Positions 7,257 to 15,871 of a DNA stretch of 64,000 bases are shown here, piece by piece; within the stretch, counting starts at the first letter, position 1; the number at the start of each line of letters is the position of its first letter. Made by a program: the position numbers and the translations under genes. Source of the stretch: Streptomyces durocortorensis. GTDB taxonomy: Bacteria; Actinomycetota; Actinomycetes; Streptomycetales; Streptomycetaceae. The DNA lies in assembly GCF_031760065.1 (NCBI RefSeq), contig NZ_CP134500.1:4216001-4280000 (forward strand), written 5' to 3'. A model generated the notes under the pieces. The model searched no databases. It had not been told where the DNA came from and saw nothing but the letters and a program-made list of their open reading frames with translations.

Positions 7257-9545
7257 GTGGGTCTCTTGCCGCCGTACCTCGACCCCGCGCTGCCCGTCGC
7301 GGAGCGGGTCGCCGACCTCCTGGGGCGGATGACGCCGGCCGAGAAGGTGGGCCAGATGCTCCAGCTCAACGCCAAGGAGGGCGTGCGGCACCTCGTCGAG
7401 GACCTGCACGCGGGCTCGATCCTGCACGCCTCGCCGGAGCGGGTGCGGGAGGCCGCCGAGCTCACCGCGCGGACCCGGCTGCGCATTCCGCTGCTCGTCG
7501 CGGAGGACTGCATCCACGGGCACTCGTTCTGGGAGGGCGCCACGATCTACCCGACGCAGCTCGGGATGGCCGCCACCTGGGACCCGGAGCTGGTGGAGCG
7601 GATCGCGCGGGCGACGGCGGTGGAGGTCGCGGCGACCGGGGTGCACTGGACCTTCTCGCCGGTGCTCTGCATCGCCCGGGATCTGCGCTGGGGCCGGGTG
7701 GGCGAGACGTTCGGCGAGGACCCCTATCTGATCGGAGAGTTGGCGTCGGCGATGGTACGCGGCTACCAGGGCGACGGGCTGGACGACCCGACGGCGATCC
7801 TGGCCTGCGCCAAGCACTTCGCCGGGTATTCGGAGACCCAGGGCGGCCGGGACGCCAGCGAGGCGGACATCTCCCGGCGCAAGCTGCGCTCGTGGTTCCT
7901 GCCGCCGTTCGAGCGGGTCGCCAAGGAGGGCTGCCGGACGTTCATGCTCGGGTACCAGTCGATGGACGGCGTGCCGATCACCGTGAACCACTGGCTGCTC
8001 GACGAGGTGCTGCGTGGTGAGTGGGGGTACACCGGGACCCTGGTCACCGACTGGGACAACGTCGGCCGCATGGTGTGGGAGCAGAAGGTCTACGGCGACT
8101 ACGCGCAGGCTTCGGCGGCGGCGGTGCGCGCGGGCAATGACATGGTGATGACCACGTCGAACTTCTTCGAGGGGGCCCAGGAGGCGCTGGCCCAGGGGCT
8201 GCTGGCGGAGTCCGAGGTCGACCGGGCCGTACGCCGCATCCTCGCGCTCAAGTTCGAGCTGGGCCTCTTCGAGAACCCGCGCCACCCCGACGCGGCCCGT
8301 CAGGCGGAGGTCATCGGCAGTGCCGCGCATGCCGCGTTGAACCTGGAGGCGGCCCGGCGCTCGCTGGTCCTGCTGGCCAACGACGGCACGCTGCCGCTGG
8401 CGGGCGGGCTGGAGGCGGACGAGGGCGGCCGGGGCCGCCCCATGGTCCCCGGCCCCCGTGCGGTTGCTGTCATCGGCCCCAACGCCGATGACCCGCAGAC
8501 CCAGTTGGGCGACTGGGCGGGCTCCTCGGGGCAGGCTGACTGGCTTCCGGGCGGCCAGCCGCGTGCCATGATCCGTACCGTCCTCGACGGCTTCCGCGAC
8601 CACGTGCCCGCCGACTGGACGGTCTCGTACGCGCCCGGCGCCCGCATCCTGTCCGTCGGGACCGACCCGGAGGGGGAGTTCTTCCCGGACGGGCAGCCGA
8701 GGCCGGAGGTCGTGGTCCCGGCCACCCCCGACCCGGCGCTCATCGCCGAGGCCGTCGCGGCGGCCGAGGCGGCTGACCATGTGGTGGCCGTCGTCGGCGA
8801 CCGGATCGAGCTGATCGGCGAGGGCCGGTCGACGGCGACCCTCGAACTCGTGGGCGATCAGGTCGCGTTGCTGGACGCGCTGGCGGCGACGGGAAGGCCG
8901 CTGGTCGTCGTGGTCATCAGCTCCAAGCCGCTGGTGCTGCCGCCGTCCGCGCTCGACGCGGCGGCGATCGTGTACGCGGCCAACCCGGGCATGCTCGGCG
9001 GCCGCGCGGTCGCGGAACTGCTGCTCGGCCTGATCGAGCCGACCGGCCGGCTGCCCCTCTGCTTCGCCCGGCACGCGGGGCAGCAGCCGACGTACTACAA
9101 CCAGGTGCGCGGCCAGCACGGCTCGCGCTACGCGGACCTGACGCAGCGCCCGGCGTTCGTGTTCGGGGAGGGGCTGAGCTACACGACGGTCGACTACACG
9201 GGCCTGGAGGTGCTGACGGCCGTCGTCGACGCGTCGGAGACCGTACGGGCGCGGGTCACGGTCGCCAACACGGGGAAGCGGCCCGTGCTGGAGACGGTGC
9301 AGGTGTACGTGAGCGACACGGTGACGTCGGTGACGTGGGCGGAGAAGGAGCTGAAGGCCTACCGGCAGGTGGAGCTGGCCCCGGGGGAGTCGCGGGAGAT
9401 CCTCCTTGAGCTCCCGGCCGCCGACTGCACGCTGGTGGACGTGAGGGAACGGCGGGTGGTGGAGCCGGGCCGCTTCGAGCTGCTGGTGGGGCCGTCGTCA
9501 CGGGACGAGGATCTGTTGCGGGGGGAGTTCGCGGTGAAGGCGTGA
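7257..9545 (+). CDS. Glycoside hydrolase family 3 beta-glucosidase
   Basis: The 762-residue enzyme has the GH3 N-terminal barrel (about 10-370), the C-terminal alpha/beta domain (about 380-600) and a fibronectin type III-like domain (about 660-755). The nucleophile motif is VTDWDN near residue 265, preceded by substrate-binding KHFAGY. No signal peptide is seen, so it is probably cytoplasmic and acts on imported oligosaccharides or glycosides. The GTG at 7257 has GAAAGGA 7 bases upstream. An upstream in-frame extension to 7173 would run through the operator region and is rejected. It probably releases glucose or xylose from non-reducing ends; the exact sugar is not decided by sequence. Confidence 0.9.
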   Translation: MGLLPPYLDPALPVAERVADLLGRMTPAEKVGQMLQLNAKEGVRHLVEDLHAGSILHASPERVREAAELTARTRLRIPLLVAEDCIHGHSFWEGATIYPTQLGMAATWDPELVERIARATAVEVAATGVHWTFSPVLCIARDLRWGRVGETFGEDPYLIGELASAMVRGYQGDGLDDPTAILACAKHFAGYSETQGGRDASEADISRRKLRSWFLPPFERVAKEGCRTFMLGYQSMDGVPITVNHWLLDEVLRGEWGYTGTLVTDWDNVGRMVWEQKVYGDYAQASAAAVRAGNDMVMTTSNFFEGAQEALAQGLLAESEVDRAVRRILALKFELGLFENPRHPDAARQAEVIGSAAHAALNLEAARRSLVLLANDGTLPLAGGLEADEGGRGRPMVPGPRAVAVIGPNADDPQTQLGDWAGSSGQADWLPGGQPRAMIRTVLDGFRDHVPADWTVSYAPGARILSVGTDPEGEFFPDGQPRPEVVVPATPDPALIAEAVAAAEAADHVVAVVGDRIELIGEGRSTATLELVGDQVALLDALAATGRPLVVVVISSKPLVLPPSALDAAAIVYAANPGMLGGRAVAELLLGLIEPTGRLPLCFARHAGQQPTYYNQVRGQHGSRYADLTQRPAFVFGEGLSYTTVDYTGLEVLTAVVDASETVRARVTVANTGKRPVLETVQVYVSDTVTSVTWAEKELKAYRQVELAPGESREILLELPAADCTLVDVRERRVVEPGRFELLVGPSSRDEDLLRGEFAVKA

Positions 9546-9588
9546 GCGTGAGCGGGGGGCGTGGGCAGGGGCCGTGGGCGGCCGTGCC

Positions 9589-9632
9589 GACGATGGGCCC
9601 CACCCGCCGTGTAGCTGCTGGGGCCCATCGTC
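9589..9632. terminator. Bidirectional terminator between GH3 and lipoprotein genes
   Basis: A 14-bp perfect stem (GACGATGGGCCCCA at 9589-9602, complement at 9619-9632) encloses a 16-base loop. It sits 43 bases after the GH3 stop and before the stop of the convergent lipoprotein gene. Confidence 0.7.
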
Positions 9633-9638
9633 AGACGC

Positions 9639-9695
9639 TGAGGTGGCTGAAGCCGCTGAGGCCGCTGAGGCGGCTGAGGAGGCGGCTCAGGAGCC
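9639..9695. repeat. 9-base tandem repeats (GCTGAGGCG type)
   Basis: Five to six imperfect copies of GCTGAGGYS follow each other just after the convergent terminator. They are not inside a credible gene. Confidence 0.6.
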
Positions 9696-9701
9696 GGTGG
9701 C

Positions 9702-10448
9702 TCAACGGACCTCGAAGAAGTTCACGTTGTGCCGGTTGACCTTGATGCCGAGCTTGACGAAGCCGCCGTCGCGGTCGTCGCCCGCGTACTTGCCCCAGTA
9801 CTGGCAGTGCAGACCGGTCTCGGTCTCCTCGTCGACGGCCTTGGCCACGGGCAGCTCCTCGCAGGAGAGCTTCTCGGCGTCGGACCGGCCCTTGTAGGAC
9901 TCCCAGAGCCGGTTGTAGGCGGCCTTGGCGACCAGAAGGCTCTTCTTCGGGGTGCTGTTGTAGAAGGTCATGAGGCTGCCCGGCTTGTACTTGTCGCTGA
10001 TCTTGACCTCGTACGGGATGACCGCGCCCTCGTAGGTGACGTTGCAGACGCTGACCGCGCCGGCCTCCTGGGTGACGCCGTCGGGGCAGTTCGCGCTCGT
10101 CTTGCCGGGGACCTTGACCCGGCTGAGCAGGTTCTCCTGGAGCTTGTGCTCCACCTTCTCGGTGAACGAGGCGCCGTTGTCGGGCTTCGGGAGGACCTTG
10201 AGCTTCGGGTCGGAGCTGGAGACGAGGACGTCCGGCTGCGGACCGGTGACGGGGACCGCCAGGTCCGCCCCGGGCTCGGGGGCCTTGTCCTCCTTCTCGG
10301 GCGCCCGGTCGGCGGACCCGGTCGAGCCGGCCGAAGCGCTGGACTTGCCGGAGTCGTCGTCCGACGAGGGACCGCAGCCGGTGACCAGGATGCCGACGGC
10401 GGCGAGTCCGATGAGGTTCTTCCCAATGAGGTTCTTCGAGATACGCAT
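9702..10448 (-). CDS. Lipoprotein, DUF4333-like C-terminal part
   Basis: The 248-residue precursor has a lipobox (LVTGC, Cys at about 25), a Ser/Asp/Pro-rich linker to about residue 65, and a globular domain to the end. A pair of Cys in NCPDGVTQEAGAVSVCNVTY resembles the DUF4333 pattern of actinobacterial lipoproteins, and two more Cys follow (LSCEELP, LHCQYW), probably as a second disulfide. The signal peptide contains an odd in-frame duplication (KNLIGKNLIG, from a 15-base repeat). It should be anchored to the outer face of the cytoplasmic membrane. No enzyme motif is visible, and the function is unknown. Confidence 0.8.
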   Translation of the reverse strand: MRISKNLIGKNLIGLAAVGILVTGCGPSSDDDSGKSSASAGSTGSADRAPEKEDKAPEPGADLAVPVTGPQPDVLVSSSDPKLKVLPKPDNGASFTEKVEHKLQENLLSRVKVPGKTSANCPDGVTQEAGAVSVCNVTYEGAVIPYEVKISDKYKPGSLMTFYNSTPKKSLLVAKAAYNRLWESYKGRSDAEKLSCEELPVAKAVDEETETGLHCQYWGKYAGDDRDGGFVKLGIKVNRHNVNFFEVR

Positions 10449-10649
10449 AAGCGGAGCCTAAGTTGCGCCTGTGACGTCCCTGTGTGACGAGTCAGGGCTT
10501 CGTGGGCCCTAGGAGGGCTGGGCAAAAGGTATGAGAAGCGCAAAGATTGGGGTATTCCGATTTGCGATCTGTACGTTCCGTGACCCTGATGGTGACTCAG
10601 CCGAGAAGGACTCGTGGCGCGAATGTGACGGTGGGTTCTGCTCGCGGCG

Positions 10650-11573
10650 TCATGTGCCGGGGGCTTTCGTCAGCTCGTGCAGGTCGGGGGCGTCCGGGTC
10701 GCCGACGTACTGGTAGAGGGTGAGCCGGTCCGCTGTGCCGCCGACGCTCCAGGGGGCGACCCCGCACGTCCCGACCGTGATCTCCACCCTTTGGGCCGTG
10801 GTGTCCGGCCCGGGCTCGAAGCTCCAGGTCCCCGGCCCCGTACAGCTGTTGTCGTCGTCGCGGGAGAGGTGATCGCCGCTCGGGGCGTTCTTGCCGAGGC
10901 CGGTGGAGCCGTAGCCGAGGTCGGCGTGGAGACCGGAGCCGGTGACCCGGCTGTCCGGCGTGAGGGTCAGCGTCCCGCCGTTGCCGTCCGACCAGCTTCC
11001 GACGAGGTCCGCCGAGGTGACCGCAGGCGGACGGTACTCCTTCAGGAGCCCCGTAGACAGGGCGGCTGCGCCGAGCGCGGCCGTGACGACCACGGTGAGC
11101 ACGCCCCACAGCAGGACCGGGCCGAAGATCCGCTTCCGGCGCGACCGGCAGAGCACGGCCGGAACGGCGATGGTGACCGTGGTCAGCGACCACCCCAGGG
11201 CGATGGCGCCGGGCTTCCCGCCGCCGGCCAGGGCGACGGCCGTACCGACGGGCGCGAGGGCGAGGGCCCCCGCCACCGGCGGAACGCACCACCACGCCTC
11301 ACGACCGGCGAACCGGCGCCCCAACGCGTCGCTCAGCCAGGCCGTGGGGAGGACGAGGGTCAAGGAGATCGCGGCCGTGAAGGTGGCTCCGATCACGGCG
11401 AGCACGGGCAGGAACAGGACGAACAGGGGCGAGCCGCCGGTGCCTTCGGGGGTCGGTGCCGCCTGGGTCTCTTCGTACACGATGGACACGACGAGGGCGA
11501 GCGCCGCCTCCAGGAACAGGACCATCATCGAGAGCAGCAGGTTCAGTCCGTAGAGCCGCTTCTTGTTCTCCAC
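10650..11573 (-). CDS. Four-TM membrane protein with extracytoplasmic lipocalin-like domain
   Basis: The 307-residue product has hydrophobic segments at about 8-30, 49-75, 95-135 (two close segments) and 148-170, followed by a soluble domain of about 120 residues. The soluble part begins LVGSWSDGNGGTLTLTPDSR, a pattern seen in small beta-barrel (lipocalin-like) domains, and contains two Cys (NSCTGPG and VGTCGV). I do not recognise a named family. Divergent from it is a TetR gene, and the intergenic region carries a perfect 14-base palindrome nearer to this gene, so that regulator may control it. The start is supported by the hydrophobic N-terminus. Confidence 0.75.
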   Translation of the reverse strand: MENKKRLYGLNLLLSMMVLFLEAALALVVSIVYEETQAAPTPEGTGGSPLFVLFLPVLAVIGATFTAAISLTLVLPTAWLSDALGRRFAGREAWWCVPPVAGALALAPVGTAVALAGGGKPGAIALGWSLTTVTIAVPAVLCRSRRKRIFGPVLLWGVLTVVVTAALGAAALSTGLLKEYRPPAVTSADLVGSWSDGNGGTLTLTPDSRVTGSGLHADLGYGSTGLGKNAPSGDHLSRDDDNSCTGPGTWSFEPGPDTTAQRVEITVGTCGVAPWSVGGTADRLTLYQYVGDPDAPDLHELTKAPGT

Positions 11574-11654
11574 CGTTCAGGGCCCCCCTTGCGCACGGCG
11601 GTAGGTGCGGTTCGCCCGGTGTGGCGGCCGCTGTGCTGATCGTGCCAGACCTGT

Positions 11655-11668
11655 TTGAACGCGTTCAA
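11655..11668. promoter_or_regulatory. Perfect 14-base palindrome, TetR-type operator candidate
   Basis: TTGAACGCGTTCAA is perfectly symmetric and has the size and A/T-flanked, C/G-core look of TetR-family operators. It lies 82 bases upstream of the minus-strand membrane protein start and 195 bases upstream of the TetR gene at 11863. Confidence 0.6.
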
Positions 11669-11862
11669 CGCGGGTCCCGTGGTGCGTCGCCGCAGGACCG
11701 GGTGGGTGGGGGAAGGCGCTGAAGAAGCGTTTCCGCGTGCGGGTATTCGCCCGTACGGGTGTGGCGCTACGGCCCGTACGGCGGTGGGCGAGCACAATGG
11801 GGCGGCGGTTCGTGCAGAGGAGCTGAGGCCCCTCTCCCGCACCTTGCGCTCAAGGAGGACCG

Positions 11863-12504
11863 GTGGCGGAGAGCTGGACGGTTCAGCGGACCGGGCCCGG
11901 GGACGTCGCCCGCATGCAGGCGCGCGAACAACTTCTCGAAGCAGCGAGGGAGTTGTACGGGATCAACGGCTACCGCGAGACCGCCGAGCGGGACGTGTGC
12001 GAGGCGGCGGGGGTGCCGGTGGAGGTGCTGCGCCAGGAGTACGGCTCCCGGGAGGGCCTGCTCATCGCCCTCCACAACCGGGTCACGACAGCCGGCCTGC
12101 GGGCCGCGGAGGCCGCCCTGCTCTCCGAGGGCATCGACGACTGCTCGATCGCGGAGCGGGTCCGCCGGCTCTTCGACGCGTACGTGGAGGCCGTCACCCT
12201 GGACCCGCGCGAGGCCCGCGTGACGTTCGTCGAGGTGCTGGGCGTGAGCGCCGTGGTGGACGAGCACTGCAAGCTCTGGCGTGCGCTGTGGACGGAGTTC
12301 CTGACCGGCGAGACCGAGCGGGCGGTGGAGCGGGGCGAGGCGGAGGACCGGGACTACCGGGTCGACGTGATGGTCATGGTCGGCACGGTCCACGAACTGA
12401 TGGCCCACCACGCCCGCCGCTGCCGCCGGGCCCGCCCCGAGGAGGTCTCGGGGGAACTGACCCAGCTGGCGCTGTCGATGCTGGGGTCGCGGTCGGTGGG
12501 GTGA
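11863..12504 (+). CDS. TetR family regulator
   Basis: The 213-residue protein has the DNA-binding fold at about 20-68 (QLLEAARELYGINGYRETAE, then CEAAGVPVEVLRQEYGSREG) and a helical ligand-binding part. The GTG start is preceded by AAGGAGG at 6 bases. Its likely target is the palindrome at 11655-11668 in the shared region with the divergent membrane protein gene. The C-terminal domain has no feature that points to a ligand. The gene ends 24 bases from the stop of the convergent esterase gene, with a hairpin between. Confidence 0.85.
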   Translation: MAESWTVQRTGPGDVARMQAREQLLEAARELYGINGYRETAERDVCEAAGVPVEVLRQEYGSREGLLIALHNRVTTAGLRAAEAALLSEGIDDCSIAERVRRLFDAYVEAVTLDPREARVTFVEVLGVSAVVDEHCKLWRALWTEFLTGETERAVERGEAEDRDYRVDVMVMVGTVHELMAHHARRCRRARPEEVSGELTQLALSMLGSRSVG

Positions 12505-12517
12505 GGGCGGGCGCGTG

Positions 12518-12545
12518 AGCCCTGCCGGTCAGGCCGGCAAGGGCT
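12518..12545. terminator. Bidirectional hairpin between TetR and SGNH genes
   Basis: AGCCCTGCCGG at 12518-12528 pairs with CCGGCAAGGGCT at 12534-12545, with one bulged A. It spans the convergent 3' ends. Confidence 0.55.
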
Positions 12546-13239
12546 GCTCCAGCGCCTGACGCTCGGCGTACGGGCCGCCCAGCGCCCACGCCTGGTGCAT
12601 CGCGTCGGCGAAGGCGGCGGCCAGTTTGTGTTCGCCGCTCGGGCCGGGGTGGGTGCCGTCGTAGGTGTCGGTGTGGATGTCGTACGCCGTGGGGCGCGAG
12701 GCCAGGAGGAGGGGGGAGGCGGGGTCGTCCAGGTCGGCCACCGCCTTGGCCAGGAGTTCGTTGAAGCGTGCGCAGGAGGCGGCGAAGGGGGCGTCCGTCT
12801 CGGCCCGGACGTTCGGTATCACCGGGAGCAGCACCATGCGCATGCGAGGGTTCGCCGTGCGGGCAGCCGTGATGAACGCGCGGGCGTTGTCCGCCGTCTG
12901 CTCGGCGTCCGTGTAGAACCCGAGGTCTATCAGCCCCAGCGAGACCAGCAGGACGTCCGCCTCCGCCTCGCGCGCCGCGTCCGCGATCACCGGGGCCATG
13001 TGCAGCCAGCCCTCGCCCCAGCCGGACAGATGGCGGCGGGCGAGCGCCGGGAAGGACGGGTCCGCGTACGTCTCGGAGAGCGGGGCGTTCGCCTCGGCGT
13101 CGTACAGCGTCGAGCGCGGGCCGACGATCTCGTACGGGAGGGCGGGGAACGACTCCAGGTGCTGCCACATCCGGTAGCGCCAGGTGAAGTCGCCGGCGCG
13201 CCCGATGGTCATGGAATCGCCGACGAAGAGGAAACGCAT
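12529..13239 (-). CDS. SGNH/GDSL-family hydrolase
   Basis: The 236-residue product opens with MRFLFVGDSM, the block I motif with nucleophile Ser near residue 9. It ends with the block V Asp/His pair (DGTHP, about 194-197). A Gly in the LLVSLGLIDLGF stretch replaces the usual block III GxND. No signal peptide is seen. The ATG at 13239 is chosen because it puts the GDS motif at the usual distance. An in-frame ATG at 13260 has GGAGG only one base away and would add seven residues. It is probably an esterase or lipase-like acylhydrolase. The gene is divergent from a surface beta-propeller gene, with only 58 bases between the starts. Confidence 0.8.
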   Translation of the reverse strand: MRFLFVGDSMTIGRAGDFTWRYRMWQHLESFPALPYEIVGPRSTLYDAEANAPLSETYADPSFPALARRHLSGWGEGWLHMAPVIADAAREAEADVLLVSLGLIDLGFYTDAEQTADNARAFITAARTANPRMRMVLLPVIPNVRAETDAPFAASCARFNELLAKAVADLDDPASPLLLASRPTAYDIHTDTYDGTHPGPSGEHKLAAAFADAMHQAWALGGPYAERQALEQPLPA

Positions 13240-13297
13240 GGCGTCATCATGGCCGATCATGCCTCCGGCCTGCGACGTGACGATGGACACTTGGGCC

Positions 13298-14335
13298 ATG
13301 CGTTCGTATCTGACCGGCCCGGCGGGCACCCGTGCTGCCGCCCTCGCCGCTGCTCTTCTGCTGCTCGCGGGGGGTGGCCCGGCCGTGGCCGACGACGGCC
13401 GGGCCGATCGTGACTTCACGATCGAGGACCCCCGCATCACCGAGTCCAGCGGCCTCGCCGCCAGCCGCGCGCACCCCGGCATCTACTGGACGCACAACGA
13501 CAGCGACGACGGCCCCTACGTCTTCGCCGTCGACTCCCGCACCGGGAAGACGGTCGCGACGATCACCATGCGGGGGGTGGGCGAGCCGCGGGACGTGGAA
13601 GGCATCTCGATCGGGCCCGACGGCGACATCTACGTCGGTGACATCGGGGACAACCTGGACGGCTCGTGGAGTCATGTCTGGATCTACCGTTTTCCCGAGC
13701 CGAAGGAGCTGCGCGACGCCACCGTCACCGCCGTCCAGTACGACGTGAAGTACGCCGACGGGCCCCGCAACGCCGAGGCGCTGATGGTCCACCCGAAGAC
13801 CGGCCGCGTCTACATCGCCTCCAAGAACGGGGACGGCGGCGGCCTCTACGAAGGGCCCGCGAAGCTCACCACCGGGGCCGTGAACACGTTCCGGCGGGTC
13901 GACGAAGTGCCGTGGGTGACGGACGGTGCCTTCTCACCCGACGGGGGCTCGCTGGTGCTGCGGTCGTACTTCAGCGCCCGCGTGTACGACTTCGAGGACG
14001 GCCGGCTCGGGGAGAGCGAGGCGGTCGCCGCGCCGTTCCAGCGGCAGGCGGAGTCGGTGACGTACACGGCGGACGGGTCGGCCCTGATGTTCGGGTCGGA
14101 GGGCCTGCGCAGCGGTGTGGTGCGCGTGGAGGTCGCCGGTCGTGAGGGCGGAAGGGACGGTGCGCCGTCCAAGGGCGGTGACGAGGCCGGTGACCAGGGC
14201 GGTGACCGGGAGCGGGGGAGTGGCAGCGGGAGCGCCGCCGCGGATGGCTCCGGGGACGGCAACGTGGCTCTGGGGGCGGCCGTCCTCGTCGGGATCGCGG
14301 TCCTGTGGCTCGGGCTGAGGCGGCGGCGGGGGTAG
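13298..14335 (+). CDS. Surface-anchored beta-propeller protein
   Basis: The 345-residue protein has a signal peptide (TRAAALAAALLLLAGGGPAVA), a beta-propeller-like ectodomain of about 240 residues, a Gly/Asp/Ser-rich spacer, and a C-terminal membrane segment (VALGAAVLVGIAVLWLGL) followed by RRRRG. Repeated strand motifs such as DGDIYVGDIGDN, GRVYIASKNGDGG and DGSALMFGSEG fit an SMP-30/NHL or YncE-like propeller. The lack of a sortase LPxTG motif and the terminal Arg cluster indicate membrane anchoring. The ATG at 13298 puts the signal sequence at the N-terminus. The ligand is unknown. The closely spaced divergent esterase suggests shared control. Confidence 0.8.
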   Translation: MRSYLTGPAGTRAAALAAALLLLAGGGPAVADDGRADRDFTIEDPRITESSGLAASRAHPGIYWTHNDSDDGPYVFAVDSRTGKTVATITMRGVGEPRDVEGISIGPDGDIYVGDIGDNLDGSWSHVWIYRFPEPKELRDATVTAVQYDVKYADGPRNAEALMVHPKTGRVYIASKNGDGGGLYEGPAKLTTGAVNTFRRVDEVPWVTDGAFSPDGGSLVLRSYFSARVYDFEDGRLGESEAVAAPFQRQAESVTYTADGSALMFGSEGLRSGVVRVEVAGREGGRDGAPSKGGDEAGDQGGDRERGSGSGSAAADGSGDGNVALGAAVLVGIAVLWLGLRRRRG

Positions 14336-14344
14336 GCGGCGGGC

Positions 14345-14746
14345 TCAGTCGTCGTCCGTGATCGGCCACACCTCGTAGTGCAGCGTCCGGTCCCTCTTCA
14401 GCCGGTGCGCGAGCGGCACCAGTACGCCGTGCACGATCGGGTACTTGCGCGACAGCATCCGCGCCGCGTGCGTGTTCTCCTTCGTGCCTGCCGGCAGCAG
14501 CCGGGCATGGGCCCTGATCTGCGGTCCGGTGGGCCGGCCCCGGAGCGTGCAGGGGGCGATCTCCACCCGCGGGTGGTTGCGCATGCGCTCGACCTTCCAG
14601 GCCGAGGAGAACGTCCGGATGAACGCGTGATCGCCCTCGACGGCGATGTTGACCGGTGTGCCGACGGGCGTCCCGTCCTGGCGGTGGGTGCTCAGCAGGA
14701 CGGCGTACTGCTTGACGAAAGGAGCGAGCTCCCGGCTGGCGTCCAT
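14345..14746 (-). CDS. PPOX-class F420-dependent oxidoreductase
   Basis: The 133-residue protein has the split beta-barrel pattern of the pyridoxamine-phosphate-oxidase-like/F420 family: YAVLLSTHRQDGTPVGTPVN, then IRTFSSAWKVERMRNHPRVE, then PCTLRGRPTG. The length matches small actinobacterial F420-binding PPOX enzymes such as Rv1155-like proteins, which reduce substrates with F420H2 or FMN. The substrate is unknown. The start at 14746 lies in an AT-rich patch (ATATAT) with little room for a ribosome site, so a leaderless transcript is possible. It is convergent with the propeller gene. Confidence 0.85.
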   Translation of the reverse strand: MDASRELAPFVKQYAVLLSTHRQDGTPVGTPVNIAVEGDHAFIRTFSSAWKVERMRNHPRVEIAPCTLRGRPTGPQIRAHARLLPAGTKENTHAARMLSRKYPIVHGVLVPLAHRLKRDRTLHYEVWPITDDD

Positions 14747-14777
14747 ATATCCATTGGGACACGGGCCGGGCCCGCTG

Positions 14778-15743
14778 TCACTTCTGCGCCGCCCTCCGTT
14801 CCCGGACCAGGGCCTCGAAACCGGCGATCAGCCGCTGGAGGCCGAACTCGAAGTGATCGAACTCGGCGCTGAAGGTGTCCTCCGCCATCGCCGCCATCAC
14901 CGGGTACTCCCCGCTGAGCATGGCCCGCTCCAGGTAGGGGCGCTGGTTGTCCCAGAACTCCTCGTCGCTCAGCCCGGTCTGCGCCACCGCCTCCGCCGCA
15001 TCGCCCTGGGTCCGGGCGAGGCCCTCCACGAAGCTGTTGACCGTGATGATCACGCCGATCAGCTCGGGGTCCCGCAGGCCCATGCCGCGCAGACCGGTGA
15101 GCGCGAGCTCAAGTCCGCGCAGGGCGCTGGGGCCGAGCACCGTACGGGCCTGGTTGATCTTGAGCAGCCAGGGGTGGCGGCGCAGGTTGTCCAGGTGCCC
15201 GCGGGCCATCCGGTCGACGGCCGCCCGCCAGTCGTCGGACAGTCCGCCGGAGTCCTCGGCCAGATGGCCGGATTCCCCGGCCCGGTCGCCGGGACCTTCG
15301 GCCAGGTGGCCGGAGTCCTTGGCCCGGTCGCCGGAACCTTCGGCCCCGTCGTCGGAGGGCGCCCCCGCCGACGACCGGGCCGAGGCGGCGGATCGCTCCC
15401 CGGTGGGGCCGGTCGGCAGCGGTTCGCCGAGGACGCGGTCGAGCATCAGGTCCAGCAGTTCCGCCTTGCCGGGGACGTACCGGTAGAGCGACATCGTGCC
15501 CGTGCCCAGCTCGGTGGAGAGCCGGCGCATGGAGACGGCGGACAGTCCTTCCGCGTCCGCCACGGCAATGGCGGCCGTGACGATCCGGTCCAGGGTGAGG
15601 CCCGGCTTGGGGCCGCGGCTGGGGCGTTCGCCGGTACCCCACAGGAGTTCCAGGCTGCGGGCGATGTCGCCGCTCCCGGTCGCCGTGCCGTCCGGCGTCG
15701 CCGCTGTCGCTGTCGCTGCCGTTGTCGATCCGTCTTTCGCCAT
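14778..15743 (-). CDS. TetR family regulator of the ABC exporter, with repeat-expanded linker
   Basis: The 321-residue protein has an Ala/Thr-rich N-terminal tail of about 35 residues, the TetR DNA-binding fold at about 47-95 (IVTAAIAVADAEGLSAVSMR, then STELGTGTMSLYRYVPGKAE), and a TetR_C-type ligand domain. Between them, about 40 residues of low complexity include two 14-residue repeats (GDRAKDSGHLAEGP and a close copy). It is divergent from the DrrAB-like exporter, and three GTAC-N3-GTAC boxes lie in the shared promoter. I infer drug-responsive repression of the exporter and probably autoregulation. The linker length is unusual for the family. Confidence 0.85.
   Translation of the reverse strand: MAKDGSTTAATATAATPDGTATGSGDIARSLELLWGTGERPSRGPKPGLTLDRIVTAAIAVADAEGLSAVSMRRLSTELGTGTMSLYRYVPGKAELLDLMLDRVLGEPLPTGPTGERSAASARSSAGAPSDDGAEGSGDRAKDSGHLAEGPGDRAGESGHLAEDSGGLSDDWRAAVDRMARGHLDNLRRHPWLLKINQARTVLGPSALRGLELALTGLRGMGLRDPELIGVIITVNSFVEGLARTQGDAAEAVAQTGLSDEEFWDNQRPYLERAMLSGEYPVMAAMAEDTFSAEFDHFEFGLQRLIAGFEALVRERRAAQK
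15257..15340. repeat. 42-base tandem duplication inside the TetR linker
   Basis: Copies at 15257-15298 and 15299-15340 differ at only a few positions. The period is 14 codons, so the reading frame is kept. Confidence 0.8.
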
Positions 15744-15775
15744 GGCGTCAGCGTAATGCGCCGGAGAAGATTTGG

Positions 15776-15828
15776 GTACGCCGTACTCGCATTGGAGTAC
15801 ACCGTACCCGTCATCGGGTACGGTGTAC
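15776..15828. promoter_or_regulatory. Three evenly spaced GTAC-N3-GTAC operators
   Basis: Boxes GTACGCCGTAC (15776-15786), GTACACCGTAC (15797-15807) and GTACGGTGTAC (15818-15828) are centred exactly 21 bases apart. The second and third lie in a larger perfect inverted repeat with 16-base arms (15795-15810 and 15815-15830, 4-base loop). They sit in the divergent TetR/ABC promoter region. Each box is itself symmetric, as expected for TetR dimers. Confidence 0.75.
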
Positions 15829-15871
15829 TCAATTCGCTTTCTGGTCGACCGGAGAAGCAGGGGGTTGTGCC

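Noticed and set aside
7131..9119. A 662-residue minus-strand frame opposite the GH3 gene
   Set aside because: Arg/His/Gly-rich translation with no domain. The GH3 motifs on the plus strand are unambiguous.
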